DNA of 14,170 bases from Clostridiales bacterium (GTDB lineage: Bacteria; Bacillota_A; Clostridia; Christensenellales; CAG-917), in assembly GCA_031282095.1 (NCBI GenBank), contig JAITEJ010000165.1, forward strand, positions 1 through 14,170, written 5' to 3'. The position numbers were made by a program, and so were the translations under genes. Within the stretch, counting starts at the first letter, position 1. Each line of letters begins with the position of its first letter. This document shows positions 5,389-14,170 of this stretch, one piece after another. The notes beneath the pieces are model-generated. The model saw only the letters and a list, made by a program, of their open reading frames with translations. It was not told the origin of the DNA and did no database searches.

Positions 5389-8300
5389 ATGATGAAGCGT
5401 TTAGGTAAATTCGGCAGATCGTTATCGGCGTTGCTTGTGTCGGCGTTGCTTATCGTCGCCTTTGCGGCGTGCGTGGACGCGGACGATTTTCCCGTGAGAA
5501 ACTTCACGGTCGAGGGCGCGGACGAATACTACATAGATAACGGCTTTTTCTATAACGATTTCACCTTGCGCGTGGTCAGAGAGAACGGGAAGGAGTTCAC
5601 CGTGCCTCTCGATTCCTCGATGATTTCCGCGGAGGACAGGGAGCTTCTTCAAACGACGGGCACTCACAACGTGGCGGTAACCTACGAGGGAGTCACGGTC
5701 ATTCACACGTTCCGTCTGCTGAAAACGACGTCGGAATATTACACCATCACTTTCAATCCCAACGAGGGAGAACCCATACCCAAAAAGCAGTATTCGGTGG
5801 GCAGCCGTTTCGATTCCTTTAACGACGTGCCCGTGACCGTGCGTAGAGGTTACACGCTGGCGGGTTGGCGCGTTAACGACGCGGAGGGCGTTCTCCTGTC
5901 TCCTACAAGCGGCTTTGATACGCCGTTTTTAATCAACACAGACTTTACGTTCATCGCGGAATGGGTGCGCAACACCGCTACCGTGAGTTTCGATATAGCG
6001 CTTTATCCGGGAGAGATTGACCCTCCCGCGAATCCCGATCCGCAGATTGTGGACACTAATATCGGTAAAGTATCGGAGCCTAAAAGAGCGGCGGAGTCAC
6101 GCCCCGGCTTCCGCCTTAACGGTTGGTATACGTCGCGCAAGGAGATTTCCTCCAATGAATACGAGTACGACGAATATTACAACTTTAACAAGCCTATAGG
6201 CGACGCCGGCTTTACGCTTTACGCTAAATGGTCGATCGCGGAGTATCCCGTCACTTTCCACTTAAACGGCGGCACGATGTCCTATAATCCTGACGACTAT
6301 AAGTCGATAACCTATAACACGGATTTGTCGGCATTGCGTCCCGATGATCCCGATAAGGACAATTACACGTTCATAGACTGGTACGAATCGAAAGATTTCT
6401 CGGGAGAGCCGTTCGTTTTCGGCAACATGCCCGGCAGAGAAGTCAGCCTTTACGCGCGCTGGGAGCCTAACCTTTCCTACATTTTCGAATATGAACTGCT
6501 TTTAAACAAAACCTTGCGCATAACCGGCACGAAAAACAAAGACAAGGATTTCAGCCATATCACCATACCGGCGTCGGCGGAATTCGGCGGCAAAACCTAT
6601 CCGATAAGCGAGATAGGCGACCAAGCGTTTTATCAGTGCTTCAATCTCGTAGAGATTACCTTTGCCGCCGGAGAGGGCGGGATTAAGAGAATAGGCGAGC
6701 GGGCTTTCATGCACGCGAATTCCTTAAGGTCGTTGGTGTTCGACGGCGCGTCCGTTGTGGAGTACGTGGGACGGGACGCGTTTTCGGGAACGCGGTGGCT
6801 GTCAGCCGCTAAGTCGAACGCGGATCAAGCCGTATACGTAACGTTGGGAAAGGTTTTGGTGGCGTACGTCGGCGCCGCTCAGTCGCTTGATATGACGACG
6901 GACGATATAAATACGACCGCCGACGAGAAACTCCCGGAATATGTCGCTTACATCGCGACGGGCGCGTTCAGCAGCCTTACTTATCTCACCGACGTTACCG
7001 TCGCGGATTCGATAGAGGTTATCGAGACGGGGGCATTTGCCGATTGTTCCGCGCTCAATGTGATAACTTTCACCGAGAGCAGCAGGCTTGCGGCGATGAG
7101 CCCCGGCTCCTTGAGTTCCACTCCGTGGTATGACGGCAACTTTTCGTCAAGCGAATATATGGTGATTTGCGGCGGCGTACTTTACGCCTACAAAGGCAAC
7201 GCGGACACGGCATCCGTCACCATACCCGCGACGGTGACGCGTATAGAATCAAACGCGCTGTACGCTTTCGGCAAGCTTAATACGGTTACATTCATGAACG
7301 AAAGAGGGATAACGAGCGTAGGCGAAAACGCGTTCAACCGTTCCGCGCCGTTTGTGAAGGACGCCGGGCAGTTCGCGGCGATAAACGGAATTCTTATTCA
7401 GGCGAATTCGGCAAGCTCGGTTATCCGCGTACCCGCAAACATAAAGTCCGTGGCGGCGGGCGCGTTCAGGGCGGCGAGAACAACGCTTAAGCATGTGGTG
7501 TTTGAAGGAAACGTAAAGATATTCGCCGGCGCGTTCTCCGGCATAAACGGAGCGTTGACGGTGTCGTTTATAAACGACGGAGCCCTTGATTTATTCGATC
7601 CCGAAGAATCGGCGATAGAAGAAGGCGCGTTCGCCGCGTCCTCGTCGTCGGCGTCGGTGACGGTCTACATCCCCGCGCATAAGTTCGGCGTCTTTGCCGC
7701 CGCCCCCGTATGGAATTTCTACGACGGCATAATAAGGAGCTTAGAGGTGGTTTCCGTATCGGTCGTTCCCGGCACCCTCAGAAACAACTTCCCGAACGAC
7801 GAGAATTTGAGTCTGAAAGAGCAGATAGCGGGCGCGACGCTCAGATTGACAAGAAACGACGAAGTGACCTACGACATACCTCTTACGATTGACAATTTTT
7901 ACGATTACGGCAAAGGCGAGCCGACGAAAATAGCCTTCGGCGTACCCGGTCCCGGAAAGGCGGTCATCTCTTACAAGGATTCAACGCGCGGAACGGCGGA
8001 CGACGCCCCTTATGTTTTCACGGTGTTCGAGTATACCATAGACGCAAAACTGATCTCCGCCCGTGTCGGCGTGACGACGGACGGCAACACCTTAAAGACA
8101 GCCGCGTACGTCGAGATCAACGGCGAATATCGCGCGTACGATAAGGATAATTCCGATCACCAAAACTTAACGCGTTATTACACCACCCTGCGCGATAAAT
8201 ATTTCGAAAGCACGGCGATAGATTTAACCGGTCTGACGATTAACCTGCTCTACAACGACGGGACGGACGTTACCGCATATTTAACGCGTTTCACCGCGGC

Positions 8301-11300
8301 AAGCGGCGACGCGACCTTTGAGGCGAGATCGGGAGGCACGGTGACGGGTACTTTCAACGTGCGTCTCACCGTTTCCGACAACAAGTTGGGCGGAAGCCCG
8401 GTGAACGATGGCAGGTTCAGTACGCAATTTATCGGAAGCTACGAATATAAGCTGACCGTCGTCATGAGCAACGGCGATACGGCGGCGGTTCTCGCGCCCG
8501 ACGGCTTGGAAACGTTCGCATATGTCGTAAAAAAGCCCGAAGCCTACAGCATACGCGTGGATAACGTGAAAACGGAATATTACGCCGGCGAAGCCATAAC
8601 TCTAACCCCGACCGGCGTGCAGATCTCCATAGTGCGCGAGAACGGCGGATCCTCGGGAGTGGCGGTAAACAGCCCCTATCTGAAAATACCCGCCGGCGAC
8701 ACCTCATATCCCTTGCTTAACGACGGAAGGTTTGATTATTCTTCTTTGGATGACATTTTGGGTGAAAAAGAGTTCGTTGATGAAAACGGCGTTCTGCACA
8801 GACGCGCGTTGTTATCTTACGACGACGAAGTGAGCGGTCGTATATATTCGGTTTTTGAATACACCGTAAAGTTCTTCACCCATCCAGAATTGTTCAAGGT
8901 GAGGTTGATATCCGACGGCGGTGCGGCTATAGACGGCGTTAACGCGAGCGTTGCCGTCGGAGGCTCCAACGTTTACTTACCCAACGTTCTCGTCATACCC
9001 GAAACGGTAACCGTTAACGGAGCGACGCACACTGTTCGGGAGATAGCCGCCTCCGCTTTCAAGGGCAACAGCGGCATACAGTACGTATACGTGCCGGCAG
9101 GCGTCGGAACGATAGGCTCCGAGGCTTTTGCTAATACCGCCTCGCTTAAAAGAGTGCTCTTTTCGAGCGCGCTTCTGACGGGAGAGGGCAACGTGCGTTT
9201 GAATCTTACCAGTTCCGAATTGTCGGCGATTCCCGCCAAGGCGTTCTTTAACGCGTCCGCGTTGGACGCCGTAACGCTTCCCGCGGCGGTCGTGTCGATA
9301 GGGGAAAGCGCGTTTGAACAAACCGCCAAGTTACAGTCGTTCTCAGTGCCCGCGGGCGGCGCGCTTACGGAGTTCGGCGCGGCGGCGTTTAAAAATAGCG
9401 GACTTCCCGAATTGAATTTGTCGGGCGTGACCATAAACAGCGTCGGCGCAAGTATGTTCTCGTACGCTAAAATAAAGATTGTTAAGTTCGGCACGGCGAC
9501 ATTTACGCGGATACCCAACGATATGTTCAGGGGCGCAAGCCTTTTCAAGGGCTTTTCCGCCGAAAACGGACTGCCCTCAAGCGTCGTCGCAATAGGCGAA
9601 TATGCGTTCGCGAACAGCGGAGGCAGTTCGGGCGGTCAGTCGTTTGATTTGACAAGCATAAAGACGGTGGGCGCGCACGCTTTCGACAATTCGGAGGCTC
9701 TGCGTACGCTCACACTCGGCTCCGCTTTGAAGAGTATAGGCGATTACGCTTTCTATCAGTCGGGTTCGGCGGATATGGAGGCGGTGACCGTTCCGTCCTC
9801 AGTCGGTACGCTCGGCGCGTACGCGTTCGCCGGTTCGCGGCTTTCGACGCTGACAATAGGGGGAGGTGAAATTCCGCTGACGATAGGCGATTATGCGTTT
9901 TCGGGCAGCCTGCTCACAACGATAACGCTGCCCGCGCGGGTGAAGACGCTGGGCAAGGGCGCGTTTAAGGATTGCGCGTCGCTCACCTCCGCGACGTTCG
10001 CCGACGAGTATGAAGTGAGCGACTTCGGCATAACGGCGACCGGCGTCGAGGCGTCCTTCAAGAAAAGCTCTTCGACGCTTTCGGTCATACCCGCCTATAC
10101 CTTTGACGGCTGTTCTATACTTACGGAGTTCAAATATACGGCTTCGGAAGCGACGGCAGCCGCGGTAGGCGATTACGCTTTCAATAACGCGGTAAAGTTT
10201 AACGCGGCGGCGCAGTCCGCCCTGAAAGGCGTACGCTATATCGGTGCGCGCGCCTTCGCGAATACCGCCTTAACCGTGAACGACGCTCAAACCGACGCCG
10301 TTGCTTTCATCGGGGCGGACGCCGTATTCGGAGACCACGCCTTTGCCGACAACAAAGGAATCAAGCGCATGACGGTTTCCGGCGGCGTCAAAACCGCTTT
10401 ATTCGGAACCGCGCCGTTCAGCGGCTGCACGGAGATAAAGGAGCTTTACACCGACGGTAAGCTTGCCGGAAACGCGCATATCTATAAGCTGTTCGCGAGC
10501 GCACCGGAGGGCGTGACCGCCAACCTTAAAAATGTCTTTATAGAGAAGGCCGGAAACGAGGATGAAATCACCGTTCAGGCGGGCTTATTGCGCGGCATGA
10601 TCTACGTCAGCAAATTGATTTTGACGACGACCGCCCACATAAGAATAGAAAGCGGCGCGTTCAACGGAATGAAATCTCTGCTTGAACTTACAATTCCTGA
10701 GGACGCGGAGTTCGTCAACGGCGTCGATGAAAACAAATCCGCGGTTCTCGGCTCCGCAAACGGCATATTGACGGGCGCCGATAATCTAAAGACTCTTTAT
10801 CTGCCCGCGCAGCTTCGATTCATCGACTTGTTCATCACCGGTCTTGACATATCCAAGCTGAACGCAAGCGAAACCTACCGGCAAGACTATCAGCGGCTGC
10901 TGAGCGCCGTCCTGCCCGGCAACCTCATCTCGGTGACGGTCACCGCGGGCGTTGCCGACGAAACGACAACGCTTGCGGATAACGGCTTCCGTGGTGCGAA
11001 AACGCTGCAAAGCGTCAAGTTGCCGGACGGTCTGACGGTTGTAGGAGTCGATTCGTTCACTGACTGCAGCGGTTTGAAGAGTATAGTTATCCCCGATACC
11101 GTGACGGAATTTAACCCCGCGTTCGGCGGCTGCACCTCGCTTAAGACCATGACGTTCAAGAGTACGGAGAAGCTGAAATTCACGGATTTGTTCCCCTCCG
11201 TCGAGGCGACCTCCGACAACGCGCTTAAAGGGTTGTATCACGTTTACGCTCCCGAATCCTTAACGGAGGTCATTCTGTCCGGACGGTCGACGGCTGTCGT

Positions 11301-14170
11301 CGAACACTCTTTAGCGTTCGCCTTTGATTTAAAAGTGCAAATATATATTCCGTCCTCCGTGGCGAATGGTGCGGATCGGATAGCGGACGCGGCGTTCATA
11401 GGCACTCCGGTGACCGCGTTCAAAATATATGAGGTCAATGCGGACGGCGCGCCTGTGGTTACGGGCGCCGGCGTTTGGAATTTTGTTGCCGGAACGGCAT
11501 ACTCCGTGTCGGCGAACTCGCTTTATCAGATAAATAAATCAGACGGGACGAGTACGAATATCCTGAAAGCGTATGCCACCGCGCTTAGCAACAACGGCTT
11601 TAACTTAGCGGCAAGCGTAAAGGAAATAGCCGACGGAGCGTTCGCATATGCCCAAAACCTCAACAGGTTCAGCGTCGAAGCCCGCGAGGACGGTCTTTTC
11701 GGCATCGACTCGCAAAGCGACAGCATAGGCGGGCGCTCTCTGTATTATTATCCCAATCCCAAGGCGGCGACTGACTACGAGAAAAATAAATTTGAGATAG
11801 TGGTTTACGCGGCGGCGTCCGGCGGAGGGTCATATAACGTGACAAAGAGTTGCCTGAAGGTGCGCGACTACGCCTTTGCGGGAGCCTCCCACCTCAAGTC
11901 TCTCGTATTCTCGAACGAAATAGAAACGGAGATAGGCAAATTCGCGTTTGCCGACACGGGCGTCACGGGCGGTTTGGCTCCGAATGCTGAGGTCTGGAAG
12001 ATAGGCGATTACGCCTTCCTGAATATGCGCGGGCTTTCGTCGGCGGAGATAAAAAGCACGATGGTGAAGGAAAAGCCGTTTACAATCGGCAAAGGCGCGT
12101 TCCAAGGTACGAGGCTGACCAATTTGTCCTTGCCTTTCTTAGGCGTAAGAGAGGAAGACGAAGAATCGGCGTTCGTCGGTTACAGTTTCGGTGCGCCGAT
12201 CTACACGGATAACGCGAAGTATGTGCCGTCCACCCTTAAAACGGTCACGGTGTATGCGGGCGTTATAAACACCAATGCGGGCAACGGACTTAATATAGAA
12301 TTAGTTTTCACTACCAAAACTGACGAGAATGGCGTCACCTATTCGCAAGACGGAACAATTCTCATGAAATTCCCGAAGGATACGACCGGTACGTTTATCA
12401 TTCCGGAGGGGGTGGTTTCCATATACAAGGACGCCTTCAACGGCGCGGCTATCGAAGGAATAGACTTCAGCAACGTCACCGGAACCTTGACGACTATAGG
12501 CGAAGGCGCGTTCCGTGACTGCGTGAACCTGACTCAGCTGGATATCCCCGCGGGAGTTACGAGCATAGGCAGTTATGCGTTTTACGGTTTGACTGGCTTG
12601 ACGAGTCTGACGATTCCGGACGGAGTTGTGGACATAGGCAATTATGCGTTCTTCGGTTTGACGAAGCTGACGAGTCTGACAGTCCCGAAAGGAGTCAAGA
12701 GCGTTGGCAATTACGCTTTCGCCGATTTGACGAATCTGACAAGCATAAACTTCAACGCCGAGAGAGCATACGATTTGTTCGCGAATAACAACGTATTCGC
12801 GAACGCGGGAAAGGAGGGAGGCGGCATCACCCTGACAATCGGCGCGGGCGTTTCCGCTCTGCCGAGTTGGATGTTCAACCCGTCCGCGAACGACCCCTCC
12901 GCCGCGCCTAAGATCACCGCGATTACGGTGAACGCAACGGAATTGAAGACGGTCGGAACCGGCATGTTCGGTGAAAGCGTTAAGGGTCTCGTCGAGTTGA
13001 ATTTTAACGGAGATATACCCGACCTGACCCGCAATAACGGCTTGTTTGACAAAGCCGGACAAGGCGGGGACGGCATAAAGGTGACATTCGGCGCCGGGGC
13101 GACAAAGATAGCGAACTATCTTTTCAATCCCTATAGCGATAAGGAGCGTTCGCCTAAGATCAAAGAGATTAATTTCTTAGTTACGGGGCTTACGGCGATA
13201 GGCGGGTATGCGTTCGCCTATTACAACGGCGCCCTCAAAACGCTCGCTCTGCCGGAAAGCGTCGCAAGCATAGGCGCTTACGCGTTCGCTTACGGCGCGT
13301 TCACCGAGGTGACGTTCGGGAATAACAGCGTCCTGACGGAACTGGGAGATCATGCTTTCCGGGAAAGCGGGTTGACGGCGATAAGCCTGCCCGCCGGAGT
13401 TAAGGCTGTAGGCGAATATGCGTTCTACGGCTGCGGTTCGCTGCAAACCGCCAGTTTCACAAACGTTATCTCGATAGGCGGACACGCGTTCGATAAAAGC
13501 GGGTTGACGGCTCTTCCGCTGAACAGCGCGGCGACCGTCGGTTTTGAAACTATAGGAGAATATGCGTTTGCGGGAAGCAAAATCGAAAACCTTATCATAT
13601 ACGCTCCCGCTCCTTATACGGACGCGGACGACGAGCAGAAAGTGAAAACCGTAGTAGTAAAAGACAGAGCGTTCTCGAATATCTCCACGCTGACATCGCT
13701 GACAATTGAAGCCGACGTTTCGTTAGGCAATTACGCGTTTGAAAGCGCCCGCAATCTCACGTCAATAACCGTCAACGCGCCGCAAATAACGTCGTTAACC
13801 GCAAGAAACTTCGTATTTATTAACGCGGGACATGACGGGAACGGCATAACCGTGACTTTCGGCGAAGAAGTGGTAATCATACCCGCTTATCTGTTCGCGT
13901 CGACAGAGACTGAAATCGAAGGAGTGTTAAATCCGAAGGTGGCATCCGTCGTAATCAACGGTATGGGCACCCATATCGGTCCGTATGCGTTTAGCGGATG
14001 CGGATATTTAATGGATGTGACATTCGTAGAGGGATGGTCGGCGGGAATCGGCGTCTATGCTTTCAGCGGATGCAAGAGCCTGACGATTGAGCTTCCTGAA
14101 GGCACACTAATAGTTGCCGAATTCGCTTTTGAAGGCGTAATCAAGGTTATCTGCCCCTATACGCAGAACG
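5389..14170 (+). CDS. Giant surface lipoprotein with InlB B-repeats, Ig-like domains and BspA-type LRRs (3' end outside)
   Basis: I read 2,927 codons with no stop up to the window edge. Two ATGs are adjacent (5389, 5392); the first is used. Residues 1-28 are a lipoprotein signal: basic MMKRLGKFGR, a hydrophobic stretch, and lipobox FAAC with the lipidated cysteine at 28, so it should be anchored to the outer face of the membrane. The order is: Ig-like domain about 38-112; three InlB B-repeats (Listeria-Bacteroides repeats) at about 120-192, 197-281 and 286-358, each ending in a F/L-x-AxW element (IAEW, YAKW, YARW); LRR block 1 at about 365-785; three Ig-like domains at about 786-885, 886-1048 and 1050-1168; LRR block 2 from about 1169 on. 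The LRRs are the BspA type (LRR_5), with roughly 45-50 IGxYAF-like cores in block 2 and typical IPxxVxxIG linkers. No LPXTG is seen. Such proteins are thought to bind host or other cell surfaces; the ligand here is unknown. The C-terminus is missing from view. Confidence 0.9.
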   Translation, partial: MMKRLGKFGRSLSALLVSALLIVAFAACVDADDFPVRNFTVEGADEYYIDNGFFYNDFTLRVVRENGKEFTVPLDSSMISAEDRELLQTTGTHNVAVTYEGVTVIHTFRLLKTTSEYYTITFNPNEGEPIPKKQYSVGSRFDSFNDVPVTVRRGYTLAGWRVNDAEGVLLSPTSGFDTPFLINTDFTFIAEWVRNTATVSFDIALYPGEIDPPANPDPQIVDTNIGKVSEPKRAAESRPGFRLNGWYTSRKEISSNEYEYDEYYNFNKPIGDAGFTLYAKWSIAEYPVTFHLNGGTMSYNPDDYKSITYNTDLSALRPDDPDKDNYTFIDWYESKDFSGEPFVFGNMPGREVSLYARWEPNLSYIFEYELLLNKTLRITGTKNKDKDFSHITIPASAEFGGKTYPISEIGDQAFYQCFNLVEITFAAGEGGIKRIGERAFMHANSLRSLVFDGASVVEYVGRDAFSGTRWLSAAKSNADQAVYVTLGKVLVAYVGAAQSLDMTTDDINTTADEKLPEYVAYIATGAFSSLTYLTDVTVADSIEVIETGAFADCSALNVITFTESSRLAAMSPGSLSSTPWYDGNFSSSEYMVICGGVLYAYKGNADTASVTIPATVTRIESNALYAFGKLNTVTFMNERGITSVGENAFNRSAPFVKDAGQFAAINGILIQANSASSVIRVPANIKSVAAGAFRAARTTLKHVVFEGNVKIFAGAFSGINGALTVSFINDGALDLFDPEESAIEEGAFAASSSSASVTVYIPAHKFGVFAAAPVWNFYDGIIRSLEVVSVSVVPGTLRNNFPNDENLSLKEQIAGATLRLTRNDEVTYDIPLTIDNFYDYGKGEPTKIAFGVPGPGKAVISYKDSTRGTADDAPYVFTVFEYTIDAKLISARVGVTTDGNTLKTAAYVEINGEYRAYDKDNSDHQNLTRYYTTLRDKYFESTAIDLTGLTINLLYNDGTDVTAYLTRFTAASGDATFEARSGGTVTGTFNVRLTVSDNKLGGSPVNDGRFSTQFIGSYEYKLTVVMSNGDTAAVLAPDGLETFAYVVKKPEAYSIRVDNVKTEYYAGEAITLTPTGVQISIVRENGGSSGVAVNSPYLKIPAGDTSYPLLNDGRFDYSSLDDILGEKEFVDENGVLHRRALLSYDDEVSGRIYSVFEYTVKFFTHPELFKVRLISDGGAAIDGVNASVAVGGSNVYLPNVLVIPETVTVNGATHTVREIAASAFKGNSGIQYVYVPAGVGTIGSEAFANTASLKRVLFSSALLTGEGNVRLNLTSSELSAIPAKAFFNASALDAVTLPAAVVSIGESAFEQTAKLQSFSVPAGGALTEFGAAAFKNSGLPELNLSGVTINSVGASMFSYAKIKIVKFGTATFTRIPNDMFRGASLFKGFSAENGLPSSVVAIGEYAFANSGGSSGGQSFDLTSIKTVGAHAFDNSEALRTLTLGSALKSIGDYAFYQSGSADMEAVTVPSSVGTLGAYAFAGSRLSTLTIGGGEIPLTIGDYAFSGSLLTTITLPARVKTLGKGAFKDCASLTSATFADEYEVSDFGITATGVEASFKKSSSTLSVIPAYTFDGCSILTEFKYTASEATAAAVGDYAFNNAVKFNAAAQSALKGVRYIGARAFANTALTVNDAQTDAVAFIGADAVFGDHAFADNKGIKRMTVSGGVKTALFGTAPFSGCTEIKELYTDGKLAGNAHIYKLFASAPEGVTANLKNVFIEKAGNEDEITVQAGLLRGMIYVSKLILTTTAHIRIESGAFNGMKSLLELTIPEDAEFVNGVDENKSAVLGSANGILTGADNLKTLYLPAQLRFIDLFITGLDISKLNASETYRQDYQRLLSAVLPGNLISVTVTAGVADETTTLADNGFRGAKTLQSVKLPDGLTVVGVDSFTDCSGLKSIVIPDTVTEFNPAFGGCTSLKTMTFKSTEKLKFTDLFPSVEATSDNALKGLYHVYAPESLTEVILSGRSTAVVEHSLAFAFDLKVQIYIPSSVANGADRIADAAFIGTPVTAFKIYEVNADGAPVVTGAGVWNFVAGTAYSVSANSLYQINKSDGTSTNILKAYATALSNNGFNLAASVKEIADGAFAYAQNLNRFSVEAREDGLFGIDSQSDSIGGRSLYYYPNPKAATDYEKNKFEIVVYAAASGGGSYNVTKSCLKVRDYAFAGASHLKSLVFSNEIETEIGKFAFADTGVTGGLAPNAEVWKIGDYAFLNMRGLSSAEIKSTMVKEKPFTIGKGAFQGTRLTNLSLPFLGVREEDEESAFVGYSFGAPIYTDNAKYVPSTLKTVTVYAGVINTNAGNGLNIELVFTTKTDENGVTYSQDGTILMKFPKDTTGTFIIPEGVVSIYKDAFNGAAIEGIDFSNVTGTLTTIGEGAFRDCVNLTQLDIPAGVTSIGSYAFYGLTGLTSLTIPDGVVDIGNYAFFGLTKLTSLTVPKGVKSVGNYAFADLTNLTSINFNAERAYDLFANNNVFANAGKEGGGITLTIGAGVSALPSWMFNPSANDPSAAPKITAITVNATELKTVGTGMFGESVKGLVELNFNGDIPDLTRNNGLFDKAGQGGDGIKVTFGAGATKIANYLFNPYSDKERSPKIKEINFLVTGLTAIGGYAFAYYNGALKTLALPESVASIGAYAFAYGAFTEVTFGNNSVLTELGDHAFRESGLTAISLPAGVKAVGEYAFYGCGSLQTASFTNVISIGGHAFDKSGLTALPLNSAATVGFETIGEYAFAGSKIENLIIYAPAPYTDADDEQKVKTVVVKDRAFSNISTLTSLTIEADVSLGNYAFESARNLTSITVNAPQITSLTARNFVFINAGHDGNGITVTFGEEVVIIPAYLFASTETEIEGVLNPKVASVVINGMGTHIGPYAFSGCGYLMDVTFVEGWSAGIGVYAFSGCKSLTIELPEGTLIVAEFAFEGVIKVICPYTQN
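12493..12720 (+). repeat. Tandem 69-bp (23-residue) LRR units
   Basis: The cores TIGEGAF (residues 2369-2375), SIGSYAF (2392-2398), DIGNYAF (2415-2421) and SVGNYAF (2438-2444) are spaced exactly 23 residues apart. The last units share the wording GLTxLTSLTxPxGV at DNA level too (TTGACGAGTCTGACGATTCC versus CTGACGAGTCTGACAGTCCC), so these look like recent duplications inside an otherwise more diverged LRR block. Confidence 0.85.
12793..13992 (+). repeat. Three copies of a ~60-residue LRR super-repeat
   Basis: The pattern is V/L-F-x2-AG-x2-G-x-GI-x-V/L-T-F/I-G, then a P/A-x2-LF/MF core, a P-K-x-x-x-I/V step, and an IG-x-x-AF-like core. It occurs at residues 2469-2527 (VFANAG...TVGTGMF), 2552-2609 (LFDKAG...IGGYAF) and 2809-2868 (VFINAG...IGPYAF). 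Ordinary 23-residue LRRs lie between copies 2 and 3, so the larger unit seems to spread as a module. Confidence 0.75.

Noticed and set aside
5169..5408. 79-codon plus frame overlapping the lipoprotein start
   Set aside because: It has no ribosome site or domain, is in another frame, and overlaps the signal peptide coding region.
5422..13485. Many minus-strand frames of 60-250 codons opposite the giant gene
   Set aside because: They are shadows of one continuous plus-strand frame with clear domains; the antisense peptides repeat only because the LRR codons repeat.

Overview
The window looks like chromosome from a low-to-mid GC Gram-positive, probably a gut-type Clostridia (Bacillota). The reasons are a DUF1540-like protein, a radical SAM/DUF4130 pair of the kind common in Firmicutes, sigma-A style promoters, and a giant surface lipoprotein with Listeria-Bacteroides (InlB B) repeats and BspA-type leucine-rich repeats. 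The lineage is inference from gene content only.

Left part (1-4660): four genes, all on the minus strand. From right to left they are rsmI (16S rRNA C1402 2'-O-methyltransferase, with a clear promoter, Shine-Dalgarno and GTG start), a radical SAM protein of the putative DNA modification/repair type (TIGR03916-like), its usual partner, a DUF4130 protein (TIGR03915-like), and at the window edge the first 40 codons of a DUF1540-like cysteine-rich protein. The radical SAM and DUF4130 proteins are expected to act together, probably on nucleic acid, but the reaction is unknown. They are normally close neighbours; here 397 bp of repeated non-coding DNA separates them. This block is rich in degenerate repeats: seven units of about 84 bp (291-874), a 104-bp sequence present twice at an exact 180-bp offset (1808-2091), and decayed copies of the radical SAM gene's own start region (3321-3660). 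Two minus-strand intrinsic terminators bracket the 84-bp array.

Middle (4595-5388): a divergent intergenic region. The rsmI promoter points left. A near-consensus promoter at 4915-4943 points right and would make a leader RNA of about 440 nt. That leader is itself built of degenerate 57-69 bp repeats and ends with two GAAA-loop hairpins just before the next start codon.

Right part (5389-14170): one open frame of 2,927 codons with no stop, running off the end. It encodes a lipoprotein with an N-terminal Ig-like domain, three InlB B-repeats, a block of BspA-type LRRs, three Ig-like domains and a second, very long LRR block. The LRRs contain recent tandem 23-residue duplications and a larger motif of about 60 residues present three times.

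I found no CRISPR array, transposase, phage gene, tRNA or rRNA. Nothing here amounts to a demonstrably new multi-gene system. The least explained material is the repeat DNA around the radical SAM/DUF4130 pair and the long repetitive leader of the giant lipoprotein gene.
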